A stretch of DNA of 64,000 nt. Source: Schistocerca nitens. Taxonomy: Eukaryota; Arthropoda; Insecta; Orthoptera; Acrididae. This document shows, one piece after another, positions 42,140 through 53,290 of the stretch. Below the pieces are notes generated by a model. The model searched no databases, was not told the DNA's origin, and was given only the letters and a program-made list of their open reading frames with translations. The stretch covers positions 501,800,594 through 501,864,593 of the forward strand of contig NC_064619.1 of NCBI RefSeq assembly GCF_023898315.1, read 5' to 3'. The number at the start of each line of letters is the position of its first letter. The stretch's first letter is position 1. The position numbers and the translations under genes were made by a program.

Positions 42140-45043
42140 TTAAGTTAAGTAGTGGTTTTGACTTTGTACATATGTACTGTTTGTGTTTTCCTTTCTTTTT
42201 AGTTTATGTGTATGTGGATGTTTTTGTTCGAGACGATTTCTGTGGTTTGTTGCCATGAGAAGGTCATAAAGTTTCCTGTTCGTCAGGCTTTCGTTATCGA
42301 CGATGTTGTGTCGAATGTAGCTCATTTCCATGTAGTACAGTCGCACATGTCGGTAAGTAAGTGGAATGCCGGTGATATTAACGGGTGGGCCAAGGCTATG
42401 AGGCTTCCACCGCTCAATGCTGTTTGTGATGATACTGGTCCTCCGGGTCCGAAACTCCCTCCTGATGCGATTTAGGAGCAGGGTGACACACTTTTTGTGT
42501 TCCTTAATGAGGTTAAGGCCACCTATGGACGAAGGTAAGGTTAAGGTATCGAATTCAACTTTGAAAATGTGCCCTCTAAAAAGAAACCAACATAACGCTT
42601 GTTGTATAACCTTGACTAGATGGTCGGAGATTGGAAGTATTTGCGCCAAAGAATTCATCTTGCTTGTAATGGCGATCTCTATGGTCTTAACTTTCTGTAG
42701 TATGTTCAAATCACGGCCCGAGTGAAGTATGAAAGCAGCACGTAATTTATTAAGCATGTGTGACCAGTTCTTCGTCAGGAATTTGTCTGTGTTGGCCTCA
42801 AAGGTAACACCGAGAGTTGTGTGACAAGCCTTGATCTCGCACCAGGTAACATGGGATATGTCTCCGATACCGCCTCCGATCTGCAAAGCTGTGGTTTTAG
42901 TTCTATTTAGTATTTCTCCTGAAAGAAACGTGAATGTTTGTAAAAGAGTTTCTGCTGACTGAAGTCGTTGCGATGATGACACAGTTACGCATATATCGTC
43001 AGCATACGCAATGCATGGGATAGTGACAGACTCCACGCTAAGCCCCATACCGCTATACGCTAAGTTGTTCAGTAGCGGTTTTAGTGCAATGGCGTACAAA
43101 ATCATTGACACAGGACATCCTTGGCGGATGGATTGCCTAATGGAAACTTCTTTTGTAAAATGGCCACTAATGAGAATCCGTGAAGAGGCGTTTGTAGTAA
43201 GTTTGCGGATTAATTCTATGAGATGAGGTCCAAATCCTAGTTTCTTCATGCTTTTAAAGAGGAAGTCACGACGTACACTGTCATAAGCCTACTCAAAATC
43301 TAGAATGATCAGAGCGCCCTGTCCTTTGGTTTCAGCATATGAACAGATGATGTCCCTCAAATCACAGGCAGCTGAGATTGCACTTCGTCCTTGCACTGCA
43401 CTGTACTGGTAACTGCCTAAAATCTTGTACGTAACGTTTTGCATCCGTAGCTTAATCGATCTGGTAATGATTTTGAAATCAGCATTCGGGAGTGTGATGG
43501 GTCGCAAGTTTTCGACCTTCCTGCTGTTACATTTTTTCGGTAAAGGCAAGATGATACCTTCCGTAAATGCCTTGGGTATGACTTCCAGGTGCCAGATTTC
43601 ATTCGCTATCTCGAGGAGTGTCGGACCGAGGAGGTTCCAGTATCGCTGGTAAAACTCAGCACTGAGACCGTCGGGTCCTGGTGATTTCCCTTTCTTTGCA
43701 CTGTGGACCGCCACTCGGATTTCGTCCTCTGTGAAAACAGATTCCAGATTTGCATTATCCTGTTGTGACAAGCGGCAGCTCAAGGTCCTACGAAAATCGT
43801 CGCACGAGTGTTCATCAACGGATTGCTTCTTGTAAAGTTGACTATAATAATCGTAGACATGCGAGATGATGTCACGTTGCTTCGTAATGGCATTCTCAGC
43901 GTCATCAACGACGGCTTCAATCAACATGGCTTACGTTTCGTCGTTCTCAGGATGTGGTACAGAGAGGCCTGTTCTTCGGCGGCAGCGTCTTTGGGGTGGG
44001 CTCGCACGATGATGCCTTGAATTCGTTTGTGTTGTATCGCCGTGATTTTCGCTTTATATCGTTTGATCTTTACATCGATATCGTGAGAAGGATTGGTAGT
44101 GCGACTGTACAGTTCTCTCAAACAGCGATAATAAAATTCAATAGTCTGTTTCTGCCAAAAGCTTTTTTGTCGGGCGTAGCTCATGAGGGTGAGGCGTAAT
44201 TTAGTCTTGGCACACTGAATCCACCACTGTAGAACGCTAGTGTAACGACGTCGGTGCCGCTGGAGCTGTTGATATGTTATGTTCACCTTGTCTTCAAGTT
44301 GGGCATCCTGCAGAAGGTTGACATTCAGTTTCCAGTAGGCTTTCCCACGGTAAATTTGCTGGCGTTGTAGGTTAAGGTAACACTGATATGCACAATGTTC
44401 AGAGATGTTGACAGGAGCTACTTCACAGTTAACAGTGTGTCGCTGGAGGGCATCGGACACATAGATCCTATCCAGCCGACTGGCAGAATGACTGGTTACG
44501 AAGGTGTACGCTGCCCGTTCACCGTGCAGTTGTTCCCATGTATCGTGAAGACGCATGCCATGAATTAAATGTTCAAGTTCGATACATCTGTTCGTGTTAG
44601 GAGTTTGGTCTCTGTCGTTAAGTACGCAACTGAAGTCACCACCAAGGATGAGATGTGCACGATAAGCACTAAGAAGAACTGGAACCTCCGTTTTATAAAA
44701 ATTTGAACGATCTCTCTCATGAGTGCTACCTGACGGGGCGTACACGTTAACAATCTGCACACCATTCACTCGAAGAGAAATGCCACGACCACTAGGCAGC
44801 CGCTGCACATCCGTAAAAGGTATACCGTCGCGCAGAAGTATGGCAGTGCCTACAGCATCCTGGATATTGATGTTATCAATAAGAAAGTAACCAAACACTT
44901 CTAAGACTATGACTACCTCCTGTAGGAGGAAATTGTCAACGCTAGTACCATATCAGAAATCAGTCAGCGAACGGAGTTTCACCGCAATTTGAATCCTATT
45001 GACGTTAAGTGTAGTAATATTATAGGTTTGGCTGATGCACATG
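42140..45043 (-). mobile_element. LINE 2: L1/Tx1-like ORF2, truncated at both ends
   Basis: Minus strand. Endonuclease: 'NITTLNVNRIQIAVKLRSLT' (~45020), 'GISLRVNGVQIVNVYAPSGS', 'LILGGDFSCVL', 'ASRLDRIYVSDAL', 'NISEHCAYQ'. RT: 'KGKSPGPDGLSAEFYQRYW', 'LIILDFE' then an in-frame stop before 'AYDSVRRDFLFK', 'IRQGCPVSMILYAIALKPLL', 'CIAYADDICVTVS' with catalytic YADD. A frame change falls near 43925. It stops after 'NRLEQKHP', so the C-terminal Cys/His region and 3' end are absent. ORF1 is also absent, with a SINE array in its place. It is the same group as LINE 1 but a different family. Confidence 0.85.
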
Positions 45044-45286
45044 ATGGCTCAGATGACAGTGAGCTCTGAGTGTTGGGATCTTCCTTCTCGACGGCTTTGA
45101 ACCAAGCTCGTTGGTAACGTCTGGAGTATGAGGCGAAACGTCAGAGCCATAACGGGTCAGGGAGTGGGAAAGATCGCAGCGCGATGGTCATGCGCGAGAG
45201 CAGCTACTGCACCGGGCTATAGCTACGGTGCTCTGAATTATTCGTATTTACACTCAAGCCGAAGTGATGATAACATGCTGCATATG

Positions 45287-46078
45287 AAACTTCCTGGCAG
45301 ATTAAAACTGTGTGCCCGACCGAGTCTCGAACTCGGGACCTTTGCCTTTCGCGGGCAAGTGCTCTACCATCTCAGCTACTCAAGCCCGGTACTCACAGCT
45401 TTACTTCCGCCATTATCTCGTCTCCTACCTTCCAAACTTTACAGAAGCTCTCCTGCGAACCTTGCAGATCTAGCACTCCTGAAAGAAAGGATACTGCGGA
45501 GACATGGCTTAGCCACAGCCTGGGGGATGTTTCCAGAATGAGATTTTCACTCTGCAGCGTAGTGTGCGCTGATATGAAACTTCCTGGCAGATTAAAACTG
45601 TGTGCCCTACCGAGACTCGAACTCGGGACCTTTACCTTTCGCGGGCAAGTGGCATACCATCTCAGCTACCGAAGCACTACTCACGCCCGGTACTCACAGC
45701 TTTACTTCTGCCAGTGTCTCGTCTCCTACCTTCCAAACTTTACAGAAGCTCTCCTGCGAACCTTGCAGAACTAGCACTCCTGAAAGAAAGGATACTGCGG
45801 AGACATGGCTTAGCCACAGCCTGGGAGATGTTTCCAGAATGAGATTTTCCCTCTGCTGTGTAGTGTGTGCTGATATGAACCTTCCTGGCAGATTAAAACT
45901 GTGTGCCGGACCGAGACTCGAACTCGGGACCTTTGCCTTTCGCGTGCAAGTGCTCTACCATCTGAGCTACCGAAGCACGACTCACGCCCGGTACTCACAG
46001 CTTTACTCCTGCCAGTATCTCGTCTCCTACCTTCCAAACTTTACAGAAGCTTGCAGAACTAGCACTCCTGAAAGAAAG
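45287..46078 (-). mobile_element. Tandem array of three family-C SINE units
   Basis: Three units start near 45287, 45575 and 45878 with 'gaaacttcctggcag' or 'gaaccttcctggcag'. Each has 'ctcgaactcgggac', 'gcgggcaagtg' or a variant, and 'aactttacagaagct', and the first two end '...tggcttagccacagcctggg'. Units follow head to tail, joined through 'ccagaatgagattttc'. The tRNA-like promoter is in reverse, so the units lie on the minus strand. The last unit is shortened. Confidence 0.92.
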
Positions 46079-46345
46079 GAGTTCGAGTCTCGGTCGGGCA
46101 CACAGTTTTAATCTGCCAGGAAGTTTTATATCAGCGCACACTACGCTGCAGAGTGAAAATCTCATTCTGGAAACATCCCCCAGGCTGTGGCTAAGCCATG
46201 TCACCGCAGTATCCTTTCTTTCAGGAGTGCTATTTCTGCAAGGTTCGCAGGAGAGCTTCTGTAAAGTTTGGAAGGTAGGAAACGAGATACTGGGAGAAGT
46301 AAAGCTGTGAGTACCGGGCGTGAGTCGTTCTTCGGTAGCTCAGAT
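46079..46345 (+). mobile_element. Family-C SINE unit in opposite orientation
   Basis: Begins at 'gagttcgagtctcggtcggg' directly abutting the shortened third unit and runs through 'cacactacgctgcagagtga' and 'ggctgtggctaagccatg' to 'cggtagctcag'. With the preceding array it makes an inverted repeat with arms of about 250 bp and no spacer. Confidence 0.9.
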
Positions 46346-48457
46346 GCATCCTGGGAAGTCGTATCAAAACGTCGCTGGAGAATCGAATACATGTCGATCA
46401 GACTTGTCTTGGCGGCATCAGTAATATCCACACAGCCTTGGGAGACTATCGTGACGTCGTCGCCCTCGCGGCTGCATGCCGCCTCCGGAGGGCGATGGTT
46501 GCAGTAGATTTCGATCATGCTTTTGATCGCGTGGATCATGCGTACCTCGCGGCGGTGATGAACAGGATAGGTGTCTCGCCATTATTGACCAATGCTGTGA
46601 TGCGGCTGTTGCACGGCGCCAGAACAGCGATGGTGGTCAACGGAGGGAGAACTGAGTATTTTAAGATCTTAAGATCAGTGAGGCAGGGTTGCCCCTCATC
46701 GATCCTCCTTTATGCGATCGCCTTAGAACCGTGCCTCGCAGGCCTTCGCCGCCGTCTTACCGGGATCTCCCTACGGCATTTATCATTCAAATGCAGAGCA
46801 TACGCGGATGATATTGTGTTCCTCGTACGGAATGAGAGGGAGATTCAAACAGCACTGGACTGGCTACAGACGTATGGGATGGCAGCTGGAAGTATGGTCA
46901 ACTACCGCAAATCACAATTCATGCATGTGGGGCGTGGACTAGAACCAGGAACGGAAGGACCCTTAGCTGCGGTGGAAACCGTCCGCTGTTTGGGTATCAC
47001 CTTTCATAAAGAGACAGCGAGAACGGCTGCGGCCAACTACCGATGACTGTTACTCAGAGTCCGCACGGCAGTACGACTAAACGCCCTACGGTCGATGAAT
47101 ATGCTGCAGCGAGTGTTACTCGTCAACCTTTATCTCGCGCCCATGATGTGCCACCTGACACACCTTCTCCCCTCGACGCGTACGATGGCTATGAGGATTC
47201 AGGAGGCTTTTGGGTACTATGTGTGCCTGGGACAACTCTTTAAGGTACAGTACAACACGCTTACCCTCCCAGCGCGAGAGGGGGGCGTTGGTTTAGTGAA
47301 CGTGCACGAGAAGGCGCGTGCCATGTATATTAATACTATGCTCAAACGGTGGCGCAACAGGAATCACTCGCTAACGGGGACGATCATCGAAGAACTCGTA
47401 CCAACATCGCATCTCCCTCCAGTCAGTGTCGGCCATATATCGCCCCCTTTAACGTATGTGCGCACGTTCATCGTGGAAAACAGTTACGTTCGAGAGCGTT
47501 TACCGACGATCCGACAGTCGACATCGAAGGACGTGTACCATCTGCTTCTTCGACAGATCGCCCGGATTAGGGTGGAACGCAAACATCCAGCTGTTAATTG
47601 GCACGTGGTGTGGCGCACGGTCCATCACCCCCACCTACCTACATCAGTCAGATCAACATGGTACATTGTCGTCAACCGAAAATACCCTACAAATGATAAA
47701 AAGTACACAATACATTTGGCGGATTCGCCCTTGTGCCAGCAATGCGGCGAGCTGGATACAGACGACCATCGGCTGGTCTGCGGCGAGGCATTGGCTGTCT
47801 GGACTCTCGGAAGTAAGATAACAGCGTTCATGCGGCGCACTATCTATACAGCAGTCTGTTCTGACATAGTATTTTTTCCAGAGGAAACGTATTTTGCGCG
47901 TCATAAGACGAATGCAGTGTCGTGGATCACAGGTATGACAGTCCATTACATCTACAGAGACACAAGTACGAACTTACTGAAAGTCCTGGGTTACTGGCAA
48001 TACTTGCAAGATGGACACACAAAACTATTACGGCTATAAACGTACAAGGATTGGTATGCCAATTTCCTAGTAACGGTTTTTGCGGACCCGCCATATACTT
48101 GGGGTGTGCCGGGTGCGCAAAGATGAGCGGCGGTGCTTTCGTTGTGAAACCGACCAAGTAATGTGATCGACTAAGAACACTATGCGAGTATGCGACCTAC
48201 GAAAAACTCACGCTTGAACAGTTAGCAAATGGATGTACTTCAGATTTTGTTTTCATATCCATAAATACTTTTCTTTAGGGTGCCGGAGGTGGCTCCACTT
48301 TGATTTTGTTGTTATTTCATGATGCATGGTAGGACGGCAGCGAGGTTCCTTCCAGGACAGTTATCATGTGTCAGGACGTACTATATTTATTTTGTGAATA
48401 ATAAAGTTTTCTGTTTCTCCTACCTTCCTTCATATAAAATAAATTTAAAAAAAAAAG
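46346..48457 (+). mobile_element. LINE 3: L1/Tx1-like, 5'-truncated at the RT
   Basis: Plus strand, one long frame with a single in-frame TGA at 47044-47046. RT: 'SRIKTSLENRIHVDQTCLGG', motif A 'MVAVDFDHAFDRVDHAYL', 'VRQGCPSSILLYAIALEPCL', motif C 'CRAYADDIVFLV' (catalytic YADD), then 'LPAREGGVGLVNVHEK'. The C-terminus holds 'VRSTWYIVVNRKYPTNDKKY' and the Cys/His block CQQCGELDTDDHRLVC. Coding ends at 48039. A 3' untranslated region of ~400 bp ends in an A-run at 48447-48457. The 5' truncation is as expected for target-primed reverse transcription. The start abuts the inverted SINE unit. Confidence 0.87.
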
Positions 48458-48464
48458 GGTCAGC

Positions 48465-48515
48465 GCGGCAGAATGTCCATCCTAAGGGCTCGGGTTCGAT
48501 TCCCAGCTGGATCAC
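48465..48515 (+). mobile_element. Short tRNA-like fragment
   Basis: 'tcagcgcggcagaatg' and B-box 'gggttcgattccc' follow the LINE 3 A-tail. It resembles a SINE head or tRNA pseudogene, but the acceptor stem does not close and no body is recognisable. Confidence 0.35.
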
Positions 48516-48702
48516 GACATTTTAGATTAAAAAATGAAAAGTTTATTTTCGCAGTTCCGATTATGAATTGTTTTTTCATTTAATGGCGATTGGTCTGTAT
48601 TTGTGGCGGTCCATAATAGTAAATTATACCGAAAAATATAAAAACCTTCGTATTATAACAAACTACAGAGATAGGTTTATTTTAGGGGAAAAAACAGAAA
48701 AA

Positions 48703-48838
48703 AAAGATGGTAGAGCACTTGCCCCGCGAAAGGCAAATGTCCCGAGTTCGAGTCTCGGTCGGGGACACAGTTTTAATCTGGCAGGAAGTTTCATATCAGC
48801 ACACACTACGCTGCAGAGTGAAAATCTCATTCTGGATG
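48703..48838 (+). mobile_element. SINE (family C) fragment
   Basis: 'ggtagagcacttgccccgcg', 'gagttcgagtctcggtcggg', then 'cacactacgctgcagagtga' and 'aaatctcattctgg'. It is preceded by an A-rich stretch. The head is complete but the long body of the array units is missing. Confidence 0.88.
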
Positions 48839-48946
48839 CTGCATATGTTGGGTAGCACAGCCAAGACTTCACGGTCCGTTCATTAACGACTATAGTTAAA
48901 AGTGATAAGAGAGTAAAACTTCCAGTGAGGAAGGAAAACAGAGATT

Positions 48947-49185
48947 TAATGTCCCGTCGACGACGAAACCATTAGAGCGCTAGGTCGGGTTCGCAAATGA
49001 TATGAAGGAAATCGGGGCGCACCCTTTCAAAGTGATCATAGTCATATGCTCCTCAAGTAATTTCGGGAAATCTATAAATTCAGCGAAATTTAGCAAAACC
49101 TAGATCTGGTTGGCTGGATGGGGATTTGAACTGACATATTCCCGAATACGGGTCCTGTGTCTTATACTGCACTAGCTCGTTCGAT
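48947..49185 (-). mobile_element. tRNA-derived SINE (family D)
   Basis: 'tttaatgtcccgtcgacgac', 'aaacctagatctggttggct', 'ggggatttgaactgacat' and a decayed 'cactagctcgttcg' end. The promoter head is at the right. Confidence 0.82.
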
Positions 49186-49290
49186 AAAAAAATGAAATAC
49201 AAAATATCAATTAGAACTAAAGTACGTCAATTCCCTTAAAAGTAATTTGTTTGATGTGTGTGAAAGTACGTCCACACACCGACCCATCCA

Positions 49291-49291
<1 letters not shown>

Positions 49292-49350
<59 letters not shown>
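49292..49350. repeat. (CA)n microsatellite
   Basis: About 29 uninterrupted CA repeats, followed by imperfect CA-rich sequence to ~49375. The Cys/Val-rich open frames across it are artefacts. Confidence 0.98.
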
Positions 49351-49354
<4 letters not shown>

Positions 49355-49599
49355 ACATACACGCGCACCCATACATATACTGTAAAGTAACAGATCGAGA
49401 AGCACATACTGAAGGCTGTGCCTCCATTTTATATACATCAGTCAGGCCATATTTTGTTACTTTCGTAACTTATGTTAACTGCTGATGATCGTTACTCCAG
49501 AATGCAAACAACATTGTTATCAGAATTACATTAAAGATCAAGACACAAAGGAATAAAAGACATTAGCTGCCACTGGGCATTGCTTTATATCAATTGCGC

Positions 49600-49980
49600 A
49601 CGTTGAAAATTTTTGCCATACTGGGATTCCAACCCAGGCCTCCTGCTTACTAGGCAGATGTGCTGACCTTTACCCCATCCAGACTCAGTGACGGACTACC
49701 CTGGCACTCTGCCCGTCAGACACAAATTCTCAGCTTAAACCACGCCCTACTGATGTAGTGGCCAGGCTCATTAGCTTCATTACTGGCGGCATTTCAGCAA
49801 CTCCCGTAAGAGTTCAAACTTGGTGTGCGTCTGCACTGAAGCGATCTTTGGCCGTCATCGCCTTAAGTATATATATGCGGTGCCTGTTCTTTCGGACATG
49901 TCCTAATATCCTTTTGGCCTACGTAGTGCAGCAATTCGACTTGGAATGGTCTCAACCAGTCGTTGAAAGTCTTCTGCAGA
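49600..49980 (-). mobile_element. tRNA-derived SINE (family F), diverged
   Basis: Reversed head 'gggattccaacccaggcctc' and 'ctgcttactaggcagatgtg', then body landmarks 'caactcccgtaagagttcaa', 'tgtgcgtctgcactgaag' and 'ggtgcctgttctttcggaca' shared with 23440-23860. Confidence 0.7.
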
Positions 49981-50522
49981 AATATTGAACCATCTACATC
50001 TACATTCTACATTTATACTCCGCAAGCCACCCAACGGTGTGTGGCGGAGGGCACTTTACGTGCCACTGTCATTACCTCCCTTTCCTGTTCCAGTAGCGTA
50101 TGGTTCGCGGCAAGAACGACTGCCTGAAAGCCTCCGTGCGCGCTCTAATCTCTCTAATTTTAAATTCGTAATCTCCTCGGGAGGTATAAGTAGGGGGAAG
50201 CAATATATTCGATACCTCATCCAGAAACGCACCCTCTCGAAACCTGGCGAGCAAGCTACACCGCGATGCAGAACGCCTCTCTTGCAGAGTCTGCCACTTG
50301 AGTTTATTAAACATCTCCGTAACGCTATCACGGTTACCAAATAACCCTGTGACCAAACGCGCTGCTCTTCTTTGGATCTTCTCTATCTCCTCCGTCAACC
50401 CGATCTGGTACGGATCCCACACTGATGAGCAATACTCAAGTATAGGTCGACCGAGTGTTTTGTAAGCCACCTCCTTTGTTGATGGACTACATTTTCTAAG
50501 CACTCTCCCAATGAATCTCAAC

Positions 50523-50636
50523 CTGGTACCCGCCTTACCAACAATTAATTTTATATGATCATTCCACTTCAAATCGTTCCGCACGCATACTCCCTGATAT
50601 TTTACAGAAGTAACTGCTACCAGTGTTTGTTCCGCT
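50523..50636. repeat. 114-bp duplication in LINE 4, native copy
   Basis: Matches 51144-51257 in the same orientation with a single difference that I can see ('tactccctga' here, 'tactcccaga' there). Confidence 0.95.
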
Positions 50637-51143
50637 ATCATATAATCATACAATAAAGGATCCTTCTTTCTATGTATTCGCAATACATTACATTTGTCTA
50701 TGTTAAGGGACAGTTGCCACTCCCTGCACCAAGTGCCTATCCGCTGCAGATCTTCCTGCATTTCGCTACAATTTTCTAATGCTGCAACTTCTCTGTATAC
50801 TACAGCATCATCCGCGAAAAGCCGCATGGAACTTCCGACACTATCTACTAGGTCATTTATATATATTGTGAAAAGCAATGGTCCCATAACACTCCCCTGT
50901 GGCACGCCAGAGGTTACTTTAACGTCTGTAGACGTCTCTCCATTGATAACAACATGCTGTGTTCTGTTTGCTAAAAACTCTTCAATCCAGCAACACAGCT
51001 GGTCTGATATTCCGTACGCTCTTACTTTTTTTATCAGGCGACAGTGCGGAACTGTATCGAACGCCTTCCGGAAGTCAAGAAAAATAGCATCTGCCTGGGA
51101 GCCTGTATCTAATATTTTCTGGGTCTCATGAACATCTAGGCAT

Positions 51144-51257
51144 CTGGTACCCGCCTTACCAACAATTAATTTTATATGATCATTCCACTTCAAATCGTTC
51201 CGCACGCATACTCCCAGATATTTTACAGAAGTAACTGCTACCAGTGTTTGTTCCGCT
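51144..51257. repeat. 114-bp duplication in LINE 4, displaced copy
   Basis: Second copy of 50523-50636, sitting ~500 bp upstream in LINE orientation and fused in frame to the RT. Confidence 0.95.
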
Positions 51258-51321
51258 GCTTCTACGGGCGCCCACAATTGCGAAAGTGTTGCCGGTCCAG
51301 GATTTTGTGTACGAACTGTCA

Positions 51322-51507
51322 AAAATGGTTCAAATGGCTCTGAGCACTATGGGACTTAACATCTGTGGCCATCAGTCCCCTAGAACTTAGAACTACTTAA
51401 AACTAACTAACCTAAAGACATCACATACATCCATGCCCGAGGCAGGATTCGAACCTGCGACGGTTCCATACTGAAGTGCCTAGAACCGCTCAGCCACTCC
51501 GGCCGGC
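51322..51507 (-). mobile_element. tRNA-derived SINE (family A)
   Basis: Tail-first on the plus strand: 'ggttcaaatggctctgagca', 'acatccatgcccgaggcagg', 'attcgaacctgcgacgg' and 'aaccgctcagccactccggc'. It is flanked by 'tacgaactgtca' at 51310-51321 and 'tacgagctgtca' at 51508-51519 (12 bp, one mismatch). It looks young. Confidence 0.95.
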
Positions 51508-51564
51508 TACGAGCTGTCATCTCGATTAACGCCCCATTAATGTTCGATGATATCATGGTGATAT

Positions 51565-52520
51565 GAGTGGCCAAATCGTTCGCTGGAATTGTCCAGAATG
51601 TTCTTCGAACCAAATGCGAACAATCTAGCCTGGTGACATGGCGTATTGTCATCCATAAAAACTCCATTGTTTGGAAAAATGAAGTCCATGAATGGCTTCA
51701 AATAGCTCAAGTGGCCAACATAAACATTTCTAGTCAACGACCGGTTCAGTTGGACCAGAGAGCCCACACCATTACATGTAAACACGGCCCACACCACTAC
51801 AGAGCCTTCACCAGCTTGCACAATGCTTTGTTGATAACTAGTGTCCCTGGGCTTCGTGGAATCTGCGCCACGTTCTAACCCTATCATGAGGCCTAACTAA
51901 ATGAAATAGAAACTCATCCGACGAGACCACAGTTTCCCAGTCGTCTATGGTCCAGCCGAAGTGGTCACGAGCCTAGAAGAGGCGCTGCAGGCGATATCGA
52001 CGGGGAAGGCACTCACATTTTCAGTCTGCTGCCACAGCCGATTAATGCCAAATTTCGCAGCACTGTCCAAAAGGATACGTTCGTCGTACTTCACATTGAT
52101 GTCTGCGGTTATTTCAAGCAATGCTGCTTGTCTGCTGGCACTAACAGGTCTACGCAAACGCCGCTGCTCTCTGTCGTGAAGTGAAGGCCGTCGGCCACTG
52201 CGTTGTCCTTGATGAGAGGTAAAGACTGAAACATGGTATTCTCGGCACACTCTTGACACTGTAGATCTCGGAATATTGAATTTCCTAATGATTTCCGAAA
52301 TGAAATGTCCCGAGCGTCTAGCTCCAACTACTATTCTGCGTTCAAAGTCTATAATTCCCGTCGTGCGGCCTTAATCTCGTCGTAAACTTTTTTCACATGA
52401 ATCACATGAGTCTAAATGACAGCACCGCCAATTCACTGCCGTTTCATAACTTGTGTGCCCGATACCACCGCCATCTGTGTATGTACATATCGCTAGCCCA
52501 TGACTTCTGCTACCTCAGTT
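51565..52520 (-). mobile_element. Tc1-like family 2, decayed and 3'-truncated
   Basis: Minus-strand transposase pieces: HTH debris near 52100-52260 ('RQAALLEITADINVKYDERI'); 'GSVVVWAVFTCNGVGSLVQL', 'NRSLTRNVYVGHLSYLKPFM', 'NNGVFMDDNTPCHQARLF' with the second catalytic D. The right end near 52520 ('catgacttctgctacctcag') is recognisable. The left end with the last acidic residue is missing. Several frame breaks. Confidence 0.82.
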
Positions 52521-52674
52521 TATATGACGTAAAAGTTCCTTGTGTTAGCAATGTAAACGCTGTCATATTTTCAGTTCCTACGTAATTTCAATCAAAGACA
52601 AGCATACGACGTGAATTAACCCAATACTGAATTATGCTATACATATTAGCAATGTAACTGAAGAACAAATTGCA

Positions 52675-52862
52675 TGCCAGAGTGGCCGTGCGGTTCTAGG
52701 CGCTACGGTATGGAACCGAGCGACCGCTACGGTCGCAGGTTCGAATCCTGCCTCGGGCATGGATGTATGTGATGTCCTTAGGTTAGTTAGGTTTAATTAG
52801 TTCTAGGTTCTAGGCGACTGATGACCTCAGAAGTTAAGTCGCATAGGGCTCAGAGCCATTTG
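52675..52862 (+). mobile_element. tRNA-derived SINE (family A, Leu/Ser-like head)
   Basis: 'agagtggccgtgcggttcta', 'cggtcgcaggttcgaatcct', 'gatgtccttaggttagttag' to 'cagagccatt'. A probable target duplication 'tgaagaacaaatt' before and 'tgaagaaataatt' after, two mismatches. Confidence 0.93.
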
Positions 52863-52945
52863 AAGAAATAATTCTGTGTTCAATTCAAATTCTGTGTTTG
52901 TTAAAAGTAGATATTTCGTAAATGTGAAACTAAAATTTTACACGT

Positions 52946-53148
52946 GTGAAACTTCCTGGAAGATTAAAACTGTGTGCCGGACCGAGACTCGAACGCGGGA
53001 CCTTTGCCTTTCGCGGGCAAGTGCTCTACCAAATAAGCTATCCAATCACGACTCACACTTCGTCCTTACAGCTTTAATTCTACCAGTATCTCGTCACCTA
53101 CCTTCCAATTTTTACAGAAACTCTCCCGCGAATCTTGCAGAACTAGTT
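52946..53148 (-). mobile_element. SINE (family C), first half of an inverted pair
   Basis: 'gaaacttcctggaag', 'ccgagactcgaacgcgggac' and 'gcgggcaagtgctctacc' through 'cttgcagaactagttctg'. Minus orientation. Confidence 0.92.
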
Positions 53149-53290
53149 CTGCTTGGGTAGCTTAGTTGGTAGAGCACTTGCCCGCGAAAGGAAAAGGTCC
53201 CGCGTTCGAGTCTCGGTCCGGCACACAGTTTTAATCTGCCAGGAAGTTTTATATCAGCGCACACTCCGCTGCAGAGTGAAAATCTCTTTC
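53149..53290 (+). mobile_element. SINE (family C), second half of an inverted pair
   Basis: Starts at 'cttgggtagcttagttggta' and continues 'gagcacttgcccgcgaaagg', 'cgttcgagtctcggtccggc' to 'gcagagtgaaaatctctttc'. It abuts the previous unit tail to head with no spacer, repeating the arrangement seen at 45287-46345. Confidence 0.92.

Larger units (their letters stand above)
50072..51320 (-). pseudogene. LINE 4 reverse transcriptase fragment, uninterrupted but rearranged
   Basis: About 415 codons without a stop. RT motif A is 'AIFLDFRKAFDTVPHCRLIK', then 'VTSGVPQGSVMGPLLFTIYI', and motif C is 'RLFADDAVVYREV' (FADD). Downstream come 'LNIDKCNVLRIHRK' and the CR1/L2-type tail 'LEYCSSVWDPYQIGLTEEIE' and 'IQRRAARLVTG', ending FLPRTIRYWNRKGR. 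A segment 'SVKYLGVCVRNDLKWNDHIK' occurs near the N-terminus and again ~205 residues later (SVKYQGVCVRNDL...), where it belongs. The frame is thus a chimera, not a native N-terminus. Confidence 0.85.
49990..51321 (-). mobile_element. LINE 4: CR1/L2-like, 5'-truncated, with an internal duplication
   Basis: Minus strand. The 3' end at ~49990 shows short GTAGAT-type repeats ('gtagatgtagatgg'), a form of tail common in the CR1/Jockey group instead of poly(A). RT and C-terminal region are present, the endonuclease is missing. A family-A SINE abuts the 5' side. Near the 5' edge 114 bp of its own interior is repeated. Confidence 0.85.

Noticed and set aside
49207-49438. Cys/Val-rich open frames
   Set aside because: Translations of the (CA)n microsatellite.
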